Shown: positions 15,912-21,140 of the stretch, in pieces | Numbering within the stretch: position 1 is the stretch's first letter | How the letters are laid out: each line of letters begins with the position of its first letter | DNA from: an uncultured Fastidiosipila sp. | GTDB taxonomy: Bacteria; Bacillota; Clostridia; Saccharofermentanales; Fastidiosipilaceae | Assembly: GCA_947253875.1 (NCBI GenBank) | Contig: CAMYAM010000014.1 | Span: 1-31,102, forward strand | Length of the DNA stretch: 31,102 nt | Reading direction: 5' to 3' | Notes under the pieces: generated by a model | Told to the model about the DNA's origin: nothing | What the model saw: only the letters and a program-made list of their open reading frames with translations | Databases searched by the model: none | Made by a program: the position numbers and the translations under genes

Positions 15912-15949
15912 TTGAGCATAAAAAATGAGCAGTTTTTACACATGCTCAA
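15912..15949 (-). terminator. Attenuator-like hairpin set in the TerL leader
   Basis: Read on the minus strand, TTGAGCAT (15949-15942) can pair with TGCTCA (15931-15926), which is followed by TTTTTT: an intrinsic terminator 33 bp before the TerL start codon. The same arm pairs perfectly over 8 bp with ATGCTCAA (15919-15912), a structure that encloses the T-tract. The two pairings exclude each other, which is the logic of an attenuator. Whether it is used is unknown. Confidence 0.6.
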
Positions 15950-15958
15950 GGTGCAGTC

Positions 15959-15980
15959 ATAAGGTAGCGAAATTCCTTAT
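15959..15980. other. Hairpin containing a 23S rRNA-identical segment
   Basis: TAAGGTAGCGAAATTCCTT (15960-15978, plus strand) is identical to the universally conserved 23S rRNA segment around E. coli nucleotides 1930-1950 (helix 70-71). Flanking TC at both ends also matches, with one differing base on each side. Those two changes turn the ends into ATAAGG/CCTTAT, a 6-bp stem. The TerL mRNA (minus strand) would carry the antisense of this segment. No rRNA gene is nearby. Confidence 0.7.
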
Positions 15981-16015
15981 CTTGGTCTATTTAATAACAA
16001 GCATTCTTCTTCAAT

Positions 16016-16040
16016 AAAAAAGCAAGCCGTTAAGCTTGCT
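16016..16040 (-). terminator. Terminator after the 71-aa gene
   Basis: AGCAAGC (16021-16027) pairs with GCTTGCT (16034-16040) around a 6-nt loop; on the minus strand the stem is followed by TTTTTT. It lies 10 bp past the stop of the 71-aa gene and closes the MuF cargo block before the TerL leader. Confidence 0.85.
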
Positions 16041-16049
16041 GTAAGTTTA

Positions 16050-16265
16050 TCATTTACTAATACTTTCTAAATATTTATTATATTCATATAAAATATCCAA
16101 ATCTTCATCACTCATCTCATCTAATACAGATGGCTCAATATTATCATTTTCAGTTGCATCTTTCGAAGTTGCTTTTTCCCATCTGCTGTCCAGGACTGTC
16201 ATTATGTCTGTATTATATTTTTTGCACAAATCGTTATATTTATCTACAATATGATTTTGTCTCAT
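16050..16265 (-). CDS. Hypothetical 71-aa acidic protein in the MuF cargo block
   Basis: I do not recognise a family. The protein (MRQNHIVDKYNDLCKKYNTD ... LDEMSDEDLDILYEYNKYLE) is helical and acidic at the C-terminus, with no membrane segment. Its ATG overlaps the stop of the broken upstream gene in an ATGA arrangement, so they were once coupled. A terminator follows. Its position directly before TerL would suit a small terminase, but there is no HTH and it is short. A leftover of an extra immunity or cargo cassette is more likely. Confidence 0.65.
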   Translation of the reverse strand: MRQNHIVDKYNDLCKKYNTDIMTVLDSRWEKATSKDATENDNIEPSVLDEMSDEDLDILYEYNKYLESISK

Positions 16266-16570
16266 AGTATTTCTATCTCAACTCCATCTTCCTTTACTTT
16301 TTGAAGAAACTCTTCCATTTTTCCTATACTAGCATATTTATTATATTTAATTTCATACGCTCTATATTTTAAAATATTAAAATCTTTATTTACATTGTAT
16401 TTTATAACATTTGTACTCCAGTCATAGTTAGGTGTCTATTTTTTTGCGTTGTTTCTCCGAAATAGTTAAATTCAACATCATAAGAATAGTTATCTTTTCT
16501 AGATTTAAAATTGCTAACTTGCTTAAACTCTAATGTATCCCCATTTGACATAAATAATATTACTTCCATA
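16262..16570 (-). pseudogene. Frameshifted ~100-aa gene, probably a former immunity/cargo gene
   Basis: From a well-placed ATG (16570, with AAGGGG upstream) the frame reads MEVILFMSNGDTLEFKQVSN and on to FNYFGETTQK, then leaves a plausible coding pattern at an A7 run and stops early. From about 16435 the -1 frame stays open to 16262 (YDWSTNVIKYNV ... GKMEEFLQKVKED ... IEIL). A TAG sits right at the junction in that frame, so slippage at A7 alone cannot rescue the protein; a small deletion or substitution is the likely lesion. The combined length is about 100 aa. The gene is preceded and followed by other MuF-cargo genes and a terminator, so an old second immunity gene is reasonable but unproven. 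Confidence 0.65.
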
Positions 16571-16596
16571 GTCGCCCCTTTCTTAATTTTTCGTAT

Positions 16597-16635
16597 AAAA
16601 AAAGCACATCTAACTATTATTAGTTAGTGTGCTTT
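16597..16635 (-). terminator. Terminator behind the toxin-immunity pair
   Basis: AAAGCACA-C-TAACTA (16601-16616, one bulged T) pairs with TAGTTA-G-TGTGCTTT (16621-16635), a 15-bp stem with a TTAT loop. On the minus strand it is followed by a run of seven T. It begins 7 bp past the stop of the putative immunity gene, which shows that the portal-MuF-immunity unit ends here. Confidence 0.9.
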
Positions 16636-16641
16636 AACAAT

Positions 16642-16944
16642 TTATTTTTGTTTTCTCCATGCAAAAAATCTTGCCCAATAGAGTTCCTCTTTCTCAAATA
16701 TTTTAATCTCTTCTTGCGACATATTATATGGGTAATCCTTAAATAAATTATATATTTTCTTTCTATCAAAACTTATATTAAGTTCACCAACTGAATCTAT
16801 TTTATTGGTCCACCATATTTTAGATTCTTTACTGCTTTTATGAAAATCCTCATACCCTTTTATGTCACAATCGGCCCAAATGCTCGTGTCTTCTTCGTCT
16901 TCATATAGTTCTAATTCTTTTATTAAATTATTTAACACTTCCAT
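16642..16944 (-). CDS. Putative immunity protein for the MuF-linked toxin, 100 aa
   Basis: The protein begins MEVLNNLIKELELYEDEEDT and ends YWARFFAWRKQK. The middle has KIWWTNKIDSVGELNISFDR and KIYNLFKDYPYNMSQEEIKI, a pattern I associate with a small family of unknown function (DUF7675-like) seen beside phage minor head genes. It starts 17 bp inside the end of the MuF-toxin gene behind AAAGGAG, so it is translationally coupled to it. It is acidic and cytosolic, and a terminator follows directly. In polymorphic-toxin systems the gene right after the toxin domain encodes the neutralising partner, so I call it immunity. Direct evidence is lacking. Confidence 0.7.
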   Translation of the reverse strand: MEVLNNLIKELELYEDEEDTSIWADCDIKGYEDFHKSSKESKIWWTNKIDSVGELNISFDRKKIYNLFKDYPYNMSQEEIKIFEKEELYWARFFAWRKQK

Positions 16945-18340
16945 TAACTCCTTTCATTTGGTTCTTACCTTGGGTATTTATGAATCCAAGTACATCTTTA
17001 AACTCATCACTTTCATATAGGCTCTCTATATCAATCAATGTACTCTGCGCTTCTAATTTTATTCCATAAACGCTATGTGATTTTTTACAGCCAAACCTTT
17101 TTCTTAGGGTTTTATCAGTTAAGGGTGCAAAACCATTTTGCGGATAGCCTTTTGTTCCTGGAGACTGTAGCTCTAAAAATTCCATCCCGTTTTCTGTGTT
17201 GCGTACAATTGCAGCGTGTTTCCCTGTTGCTAGATAATATTCCTTCCCCGCCTCAGCGTGTGAAAGTAAATTTTTTACGGCTTCAAAATCACTGGTATGC
17301 TTCTCTACGTAGCTTTTTACATTCTTTAAATTAGAAATCTTTTGTATATTACGGTTCTTAGAAAAGAATTCGCAGCTATTCCCTCCTCTAAAATCTAAAA
17401 CATCATATCCCGCTTTATTCCCTATATATGCGAAAGCCAAAGAAGAACACGAACCATCAGTCTGGTCTCCTCCACTTATACGGCTTATAATCTCATCTTC
17501 CGTTTTTACATTTTCGATTTTTCTAACTGGATTATAGTCTATGTTTTCTTCTCGACAACTCCTGACCAATTCATTAGTTGTACGTACCTCGCTATTAATC
17601 TCTTTCCTTTCCTTAACTTTATCATCTTTTTCAATATCTTTCCACTCTTTGCTCCAAACATCTTGTGTTCGACCATCACCAGGTTTGTATTCAACTGTAC
17701 ACCTGCAATTTTGATGTCTTCGATAAATGTCTTCTGGAACATTATTAGGATACTCATATGTCCCACTTAAGCCCCTACACCACTTACAGGCTCTAGACTC
17801 TGGTTTTCTAATTATCTTAGGTTTAAATCCAGATTTGAAATGAAATTTCGCATTTTTTTCAATTGTCTCATCTACTACTGATTGACTGAAGTTAACTACT
17901 TGATCACCTAGCATAAATTGTACTTTTCTAAAGTCTTCCTCGCTAGATAGCTTTTCTACAAATCCGTTAATCCTATCTTGGTTCAGTTTTGGTTTCTGAG
18001 GTAATATTCTCATTTTTGCTTTTTTATTTAATATTCCCTGAACTTTAACAGCAATCTCTGAAATCAATTCATAATTTTTACCTAGTACTGGCTCCATTAT
18101 TCTTTTAGCTATATTGTAATACATCTTGCCATCAGGTAAGATGTCTGCCTTTATATGGTCTTGTAATGAGTTTGATAGTATCTCTCCAACTTCAATGGCA
18201 TAGCTATTAGCCTCAGCAAAACTTACATTCCCTTCTTCTATTTGTTTCTGAATTTTCCTAAGTCTAGGAGATTTATTTAATCCATTATCAAAGTCATTTT
18301 GAATAGCTTCTAATAATTCAGGAACAATATCTCTACTCAA
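16928..18340 (-). CDS. MuF (SPP1 gp7-like) minor head protein fused to a papain-like toxin domain
   Basis: Residues ~1-235 are a phage head-morphogenesis (MuF) domain, with a metal-site-like set C185/C188 (CKWC) and H209/C212/C214 (RHQNCRC) before KPGDGRTQDVW. Residues ~240-275 are a charged linker. Residues ~278-425 form a separate domain with C298 in DGSCSSLAFAYIGNKAGYDV, H375 in GKHAAIVRNTENG and E390/Q392 in FLELQSPG, the order of a papain-fold Cys-His-(Asn/Gln/Glu) triad as in Tox-PL-type toxins. MuF proteins travel in the virion near the portal, so the cargo could be injected. A TTG start at 18340 with AAGGTGG upstream is preferred, overlapping the portal end. The substrate (deamidase, protease or other) is unknown. 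Confidence 0.85.
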   Translation of the reverse strand: MSRDIVPELLEAIQNDFDNGLNKSPRLRKIQKQIEEGNVSFAEANSYAIEVGEILSNSLQDHIKADILPDGKMYYNIAKRIMEPVLGKNYELISEIAVKVQGILNKKAKMRILPQKPKLNQDRINGFVEKLSSEEDFRKVQFMLGDQVVNFSQSVVDETIEKNAKFHFKSGFKPKIIRKPESRACKWCRGLSGTYEYPNNVPEDIYRRHQNCRCTVEYKPGDGRTQDVWSKEWKDIEKDDKVKERKEINSEVRTTNELVRSCREENIDYNPVRKIENVKTEDEIISRISGGDQTDGSCSSLAFAYIGNKAGYDVLDFRGGNSCEFFSKNRNIQKISNLKNVKSYVEKHTSDFEAVKNLLSHAEAGKEYYLATGKHAAIVRNTENGMEFLELQSPGTKGYPQNGFAPLTDKTLRKRFGCKKSHSVYGIKLEAQSTLIDIESLYESDEFKDVLGFINTQGKNQMKGVNGSVK

Positions 18341-19568
18341 TTACCTCACCACCTTCAACACCTGTAAGGTCTCTTAAAGTTTCTGCAGTAAAGTATCCTG
18401 GTATCGCTTGATTGATCTTAATAGCACCATCACCGATTAAGCTCAATGTACTTGCATCAGCTTCAAATGCAGGCTCCCAGATAGGTTTTGTTAAATAGAA
18501 ATTATCTCTTCTATAAGCAAAATCATCTCTTAAACATGTAGAAACATAACCTACATTTAAAAAGCCACTACCGAAACTTCTTTGTGCTTTTTTAGCTTGC
18601 AGTCTCAATGTTTCATGGCTGGCTTTAATGGCTTCTGCACTTGATGGATTTTCCGTAATAAAACCTAAGTCATCTAAGGTCAAACCTGTTTCACCGGCAA
18701 AACCACTTGCAGCAGTTTTTAACATCTCGGTATATGGTGCCATACTTGCAGCCTGGAATTGTCCTAACGTAGGTTTATTACCATATTCATCAGCTTCGAA
18801 CATAAGCATTGTTGAAATAGTAGCTTTCCAAACATTTAGCTCTTTCTCGTCAATATTGACACCAGTCGCATATTTTTGAGGGAATGAGTAAAACTCTGCT
18901 GTTACATCTGAACGCTCAAGCATTCTTTGAGCGTATTCACTCCAATACTCAGCGGTTTTAGTTATCCTACTTCTACCGAATGGTCTTGTATCATCAGGTC
19001 TATGAATTATAGGAACTAGTAACACCTGGTTAGACTTATTGCGTTCAATATTTAATAATTCACCGTCTAGGTAGTAATATGTCTCTCCTGGTCTGAAATA
19101 CGCTTCTAATTCAGGATTGCCTTTGTCATCTCTTCTTAAGACTGCATAGCCTTCCGTTAGAAGACCAGTCGCAGTATCGATTACACCAGTGGCATTTCTT
19201 GCATCTATGATCTCAAGCCTTGGAATATCATTATCTTTATTTCTAGAGATATAAACAAACGACACTGAGGTGATCAATGCGCTAGTAATTGCAGCATCGA
19301 AAAAGATATCAGGATTATTCATTTCAAAAATTTCATTTATTTGGAAATTGTCTTCTCTAAATTCTCTAAAGATTAATCTATCGGCTAATGCATCAACTGC
19401 TTTTGTATTCCACCCTAATGTTGCACGATATAGCTCACGTACTTGAGGTGACATTGTAATGCTTTTGTTACTATATCTAGTCTTTTGCTCGTATGCATCT
19501 AGCCTAGTCTGAGCTCGGCTAGCATGGTGTTTGGACTTCTTCCTTAGATGTTCAATTCCATATTCCAT
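18333..19568 (-). CDS. Portal protein (SPP1 gp6-like)
   Basis: This 411-aa protein has the SPP1_Gp6-like portal pattern: LYRATLGWNTKAVDALADRL near the N-terminus, PRLEIIDARNATGVIDTATG, HRPDDTRPFGRSRITKTAEY (near residues 185-205) and the C-terminal ENPSSAEAIKASHETLRLQA stretch. It forms the dodecameric ring at one capsid vertex through which DNA enters and leaves, and it binds TerL. It is followed, with 8 bp overlap, by the MuF protein, the universal partner order. AGAGGAG lies 9 nt before its ATG. Confidence 0.93.
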   Translation of the reverse strand: MEYGIEHLRKKSKHHASRAQTRLDAYEQKTRYSNKSITMSPQVRELYRATLGWNTKAVDALADRLIFREFREDNFQINEIFEMNNPDIFFDAAITSALITSVSFVYISRNKDNDIPRLEIIDARNATGVIDTATGLLTEGYAVLRRDDKGNPELEAYFRPGETYYYLDGELLNIERNKSNQVLLVPIIHRPDDTRPFGRSRITKTAEYWSEYAQRMLERSDVTAEFYSFPQKYATGVNIDEKELNVWKATISTMLMFEADEYGNKPTLGQFQAASMAPYTEMLKTAASGFAGETGLTLDDLGFITENPSSAEAIKASHETLRLQAKKAQRSFGSGFLNVGYVSTCLRDDFAYRRDNFYLTKPIWEPAFEADASTLSLIGDGAIKINQAIPGYFTAETLRDLTGVEGGEVIE

Positions 19569-19656
19569 ATGTTAATATCTCCTCTGCGTGAGTTTTTTTG
19601 TACAGTAGACGGCGTGGAAGGGCATTTGCAGGCAAGCGAGGGAGGTATGCCCCCCC
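19569..19656. other. GC-rich patch with a G8 run between HNH and portal
   Basis: This short gap is much richer in G and C than its surroundings. On the minus strand it begins with eight G directly at the HNH stop. GGGCAT (19620-19625) pairs with ATGCCC (19647-19652). The AGAGGAG site of the portal gene lies at its end. Genes for TerS and TerL normally occur in this place, so it could be a recombination scar or a packaging signal. No gene is supported here. Confidence 0.5.
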
Positions 19657-19992
19657 CTAACTTCTGTACCAATCCCACCGCATTGATTGAGGTAAGTTCC
19701 TGTTTCCTGTAGGCTCAGGCTTACGTTCTTTAACTTCATTATTCTTGAATAACTTATCTGACTTATCACTGTTGCAAGTCCAGTGAGCTAGCTGAAGGTT
19801 ACTTATATCGCTAGGGTGTCCACCTTTTGCAACTGGAATAATGTGATCTATTACAGGTGCCATTTTGTCACCGTAGGGTAAATTCTTATCTACTAAGAAA
19901 CCACATATCCCACATGTGTCCTGTGTTTTTAAAATCCTCTTTTTATTTCTTTCGTAGTTGCCTCTATGGCTTGTCCCTCTGTCTCGTCTCAT
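19657..19992 (-). CDS. HNH endonuclease (packaging-associated)
   Basis: This 111-aa protein has CGIC (residues ~27-30) paired with a later HWTCNSDK (zinc-binding cysteines), and the ββα-metal core: DHIIPVAKGGHPSDISNLQL (catalytic DH) followed by HWTCNSDKSDKLF. It is the single-domain HNH type encoded beside the terminase in HK97-like cos phages, where it is needed together with terminase for cos cleavage. The start at 19992 has a strong TTAGGAGGAG site. Here it is the first late gene and is followed by portal rather than TerS/TerL. A homing endonuclease is less likely because of its position. Confidence 0.9.
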   Translation of the reverse strand: MRRDRGTSHRGNYERNKKRILKTQDTCGICGFLVDKNLPYGDKMAPVIDHIIPVAKGGHPSDISNLQLAHWTCNSDKSDKLFKNNEVKERKPEPTGNRNLPQSMRWDWYRS

Positions 19993-20012
19993 TAAACTCC
20001 TCCTAATTAAAT

Positions 20013-20137
20013 CTAGGAACTAATTTACGTGTTAGCCTAAACTCTCAACAATCCACCTGCGGAGGCACAGGCAGTATTAACAAAACAGTTAAATCATAAA
20101 TCTTACTTGACGACTACCGCTTTAAATTAGTCCCTAG
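20013..20137. other. Candidate cos/packaging region: long inverted repeat around a GC-rich dyad
   Basis: CTAGGAACTAATTTA (20013-20027) and TAAATTAGTCCCTAG (20123-20137) are inverted copies with 14 of 15 positions matching, about 95 bp apart. Between them is an isolated GC-rich imperfect dyad, CCTGCGGAGGCACAGG (20056-20071), in AT-rich sequence. GTTAGCC also occurs twice in direct orientation (20031-20037, 20139-20145). In HNH-encoding cos phages the cos site commonly lies just ahead of HNH/terminase, so this is my best guess for cos. It is also the 5' leader of the HNH mRNA. Confidence 0.4.
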
Positions 20138-20145
20138 AGTTAGCC

Positions 20146-20180
20146 AAAAAGAAAAGGAGCAGCCGCTTAAACTGCTCCTT
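20146..20180 (-). terminator. Terminator between the DUF1492 gene and the late genes
   Basis: On the minus strand AAGGAGCAG and CTGCTCCTT (20180-20172 and 20162-20154) form a perfect 9-bp stem with a 9-nt loop, followed by TTCTTTTT. It ends early transcription about 100 bp after the DUF1492 stop. If the promoter near 20229-20237 is real, it would also stop a short late leader RNA of about 70 nt. Confidence 0.88.
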
Positions 20181-20228
20181 TATCCAGATAAATGAAAAGG
20201 TGTCTCTTATGTACTTTTTGACAGTTTT

Positions 20229-20273
20229 ATAGTATCACTTAAAAAGTCTGCACTATACTGCACTTTACTGCAC
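20229..20273 (-). promoter_or_regulatory. Candidate late promoter with three phased CTGCAC repeats
   Basis: CTGCAC occurs at 20248, 20258 and 20268, exactly 10 bp apart (units CTGCACtata, CTGCACttta, CTGCACaatc). On the minus strand these GTGCAG copies run into TGATACTAT (20237-20229), a TGn-extended -10-like element, and the repeats cover the place of a -35, which is otherwise poor. That is what an activator-dependent late promoter looks like; the DUF1492 protein encoded immediately upstream is the natural activator. Confidence 0.55.
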
Positions 20274-20275
20274 AA

Positions 20276-20695
20276 TCATGAACAAATATGATCAATTTTA
20301 GATTGAAACTCTTCTAGTGCTTTAGAATGTGATGTGTATACATACCTTTCACTTATGTATAGCCTATCTGCTAATTCTTGCCAGGTACACGGCGTTTCAT
20401 CTATGTATTTGTAGAATAATAGGTCTGCGAGCAATGGATCGTCCATAGTATCGATACAAGCCATTACAACGGACAGAGTAGCATTGTATTCTGCTTGCGC
20501 TTCGTCTAGTTTATTCTTAGCGTATAAATAACTATCCCAGAGCTCTGACTTGTCTGTTTGATTTCCCACTGAACTAACTTTTGGTACAGTCGTGTCTTTT
20601 GTAGTTTTATTTAGTTTTGTAAATCGTTCGTCTGTTAAGTCTTTCCATCGCTTGACCTTTGCCCTTAAAATCTTGATACTTCTTAGTAATTCCAT
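20276..20695 (-). CDS. DUF1492 / sigma-70 region 4-like late transcription regulator
   Basis: This 139-aa protein has a helical N-terminal half (KILRAKVKRWKDLTDERF; WDSYLYAKNKLDEAQAEYNA) and a C-terminal HTH of the sigma-70 region 4 type: LLFYKYIDETPCTWQELADR then LYISERYVYTSHSKALEEF (~residues 90-130). This is the DUF1492/RinA/ArpU-like group at the end of early operons in Firmicutes phages, thought to switch on late genes. It is followed by three phased repeats and a terminator, consistent with acting right there. Its own leader contains an 11-bp inverted repeat that could mask its ribosome site. I considered TerS and rejected it. Confidence 0.85.
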   Translation of the reverse strand: MELLRSIKILRAKVKRWKDLTDERFTKLNKTTKDTTVPKVSSVGNQTDKSELWDSYLYAKNKLDEAQAEYNATLSVVMACIDTMDDPLLADLLFYKYIDETPCTWQELADRLYISERYVYTSHSKALEEFQSKIDHICS

Positions 20696-20696
20696 T

Positions 20697-20763
20697 AGCT
20701 CGAGACTCCCCTTAATGTGATATAATAATCGGTGTAACGTGTGGCTCGGGCAAGTCTCGAGCT
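20697..20763 (-). promoter_or_regulatory. 11-bp inverted repeat in the leader of the DUF1492 gene
   Basis: AGCTCGAGACT (20697-20707) and AGTCTCGAGCT (20753-20763) are perfect inverted copies flanking a 45-bp loop. In the minus-strand mRNA the second arm directly follows AAGGGG, the ribosome site, and ends at the start codon, so pairing would hinder translation. The 5' arm can instead pair with CCCGAGC (20749-20743), releasing the site. These alternatives suggest a switch, not a simple spacer. Confidence 0.5.
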
Positions 20764-20768
20764 TTTTT
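20718..20768 (+). promoter_or_regulatory. Plus-strand extended -10 and terminator: possible tiny antisense RNA
   Basis: On the plus strand TGATATAAT (20718-20726) is a perfect extended -10 element (TGnTATAAT). About 17 nt further on, GCTCGGG and CTCGAGC (20743-20749, 20755-20761; one G·U) form a hairpin followed by TTTTTT. A transcript would be only about 35 nt and antisense to the DUF1492 leader. There is no good -35. It could also be coincidence within the inverted repeat. Confidence 0.4.
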
Positions 20769-20770
20769 AT

Positions 20771-20887
20771 TTACTGCAATTTCTTAAATATCGCACTTAG
20801 AATTGTAATAACCAACATCACGATCAATACTCCACATGTAACTCCTAAACCTAAGCCAAACCCTATTTGGAAAAATGTTTTAATCAT
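20771..20887 (-). CDS. Small single-span membrane protein, 38 aa
   Basis: The reading frame starts MIKTFFQIGFGLGLGVTCG and ends ILSAIFKKLQ. It consists of one Gly/Val/Ile-rich membrane helix (residues ~5-33) with a short positively charged C-terminus. A strong AGGAG site stands 9 nt before the ATG, and the start overlaps the end of the 85-aa gene by 8 bp, both marks of a real gene. Such mini-membrane proteins are frequent in early operons of Firmicutes phages. No function can be assigned. Confidence 0.75.
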   Translation of the reverse strand: MIKTFFQIGFGLGLGVTCGVLIVMLVITILSAIFKKLQ

Positions 20888-21137
20888 TGTTCCACTCTCC
20901 TAATAGCTCATCTAATTTTTTATTGTTCTCATCAACTTTGCTTTTTAACATTTCAATAACTTTAATTAAAATTTCATCTTTAATTACTACGCTATAACCG
21001 CTTCCAAAACAATAACGTGTAAGTTCATAAGTAGCATTGTCTGGCTTATTTAAGTCAAAGGCACTTATCACATTTAATATCTCTTTATTCTCTCTATTTA
21101 ACTCGTTAATCGCATCTATCTTTTCTTCTCTAGTCAT
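20880..21137 (-). CDS. Hypothetical 85-aa early protein
   Basis: I do not recognise a family. The ends are helical and charged (MTREEKIDAINELNRENKEI at the start; MLKSKVDENNKKLDELLGEW near the end), so coiled-coil pairing is likely. The middle YELTRYCFGSGYSVVIKDE is beta-like. No membrane segment. GGGAG lies before the ATG, 3 bp after the previous gene, so the gene is part of the early operon. Confidence 0.72.
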   Translation of the reverse strand: MTREEKIDAINELNRENKEILNVISAFDLNKPDNATYELTRYCFGSGYSVVIKDEILIKVIEMLKSKVDENNKKLDELLGEWNND

Positions 21138-21140
21138 TTT

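Noticed and set aside
16430..16450. Programmed frameshift at the A7 run rescuing the ~100-aa gene
   Set aside because: A -1 slip meets TAG immediately and a +1 slip meets TAA soon after, so neither direction joins the two halves.
17539..17766. 75-codon frame inside the MuF gene
   Set aside because: It overlaps the conserved MuF cysteine region in another frame and has no start signal.
19572..19769. Minus-strand 65-codon frame across HNH and the GC-rich patch
   Set aside because: It lies mostly inside HNH in another frame and has no ribosome site or recognisable product.
20276..20695. DUF1492-like gene as a small terminase
   Set aside because: The C-terminal HTH and layout match sigma-70 region 4-like regulators; no TerS oligomerisation pattern is seen.
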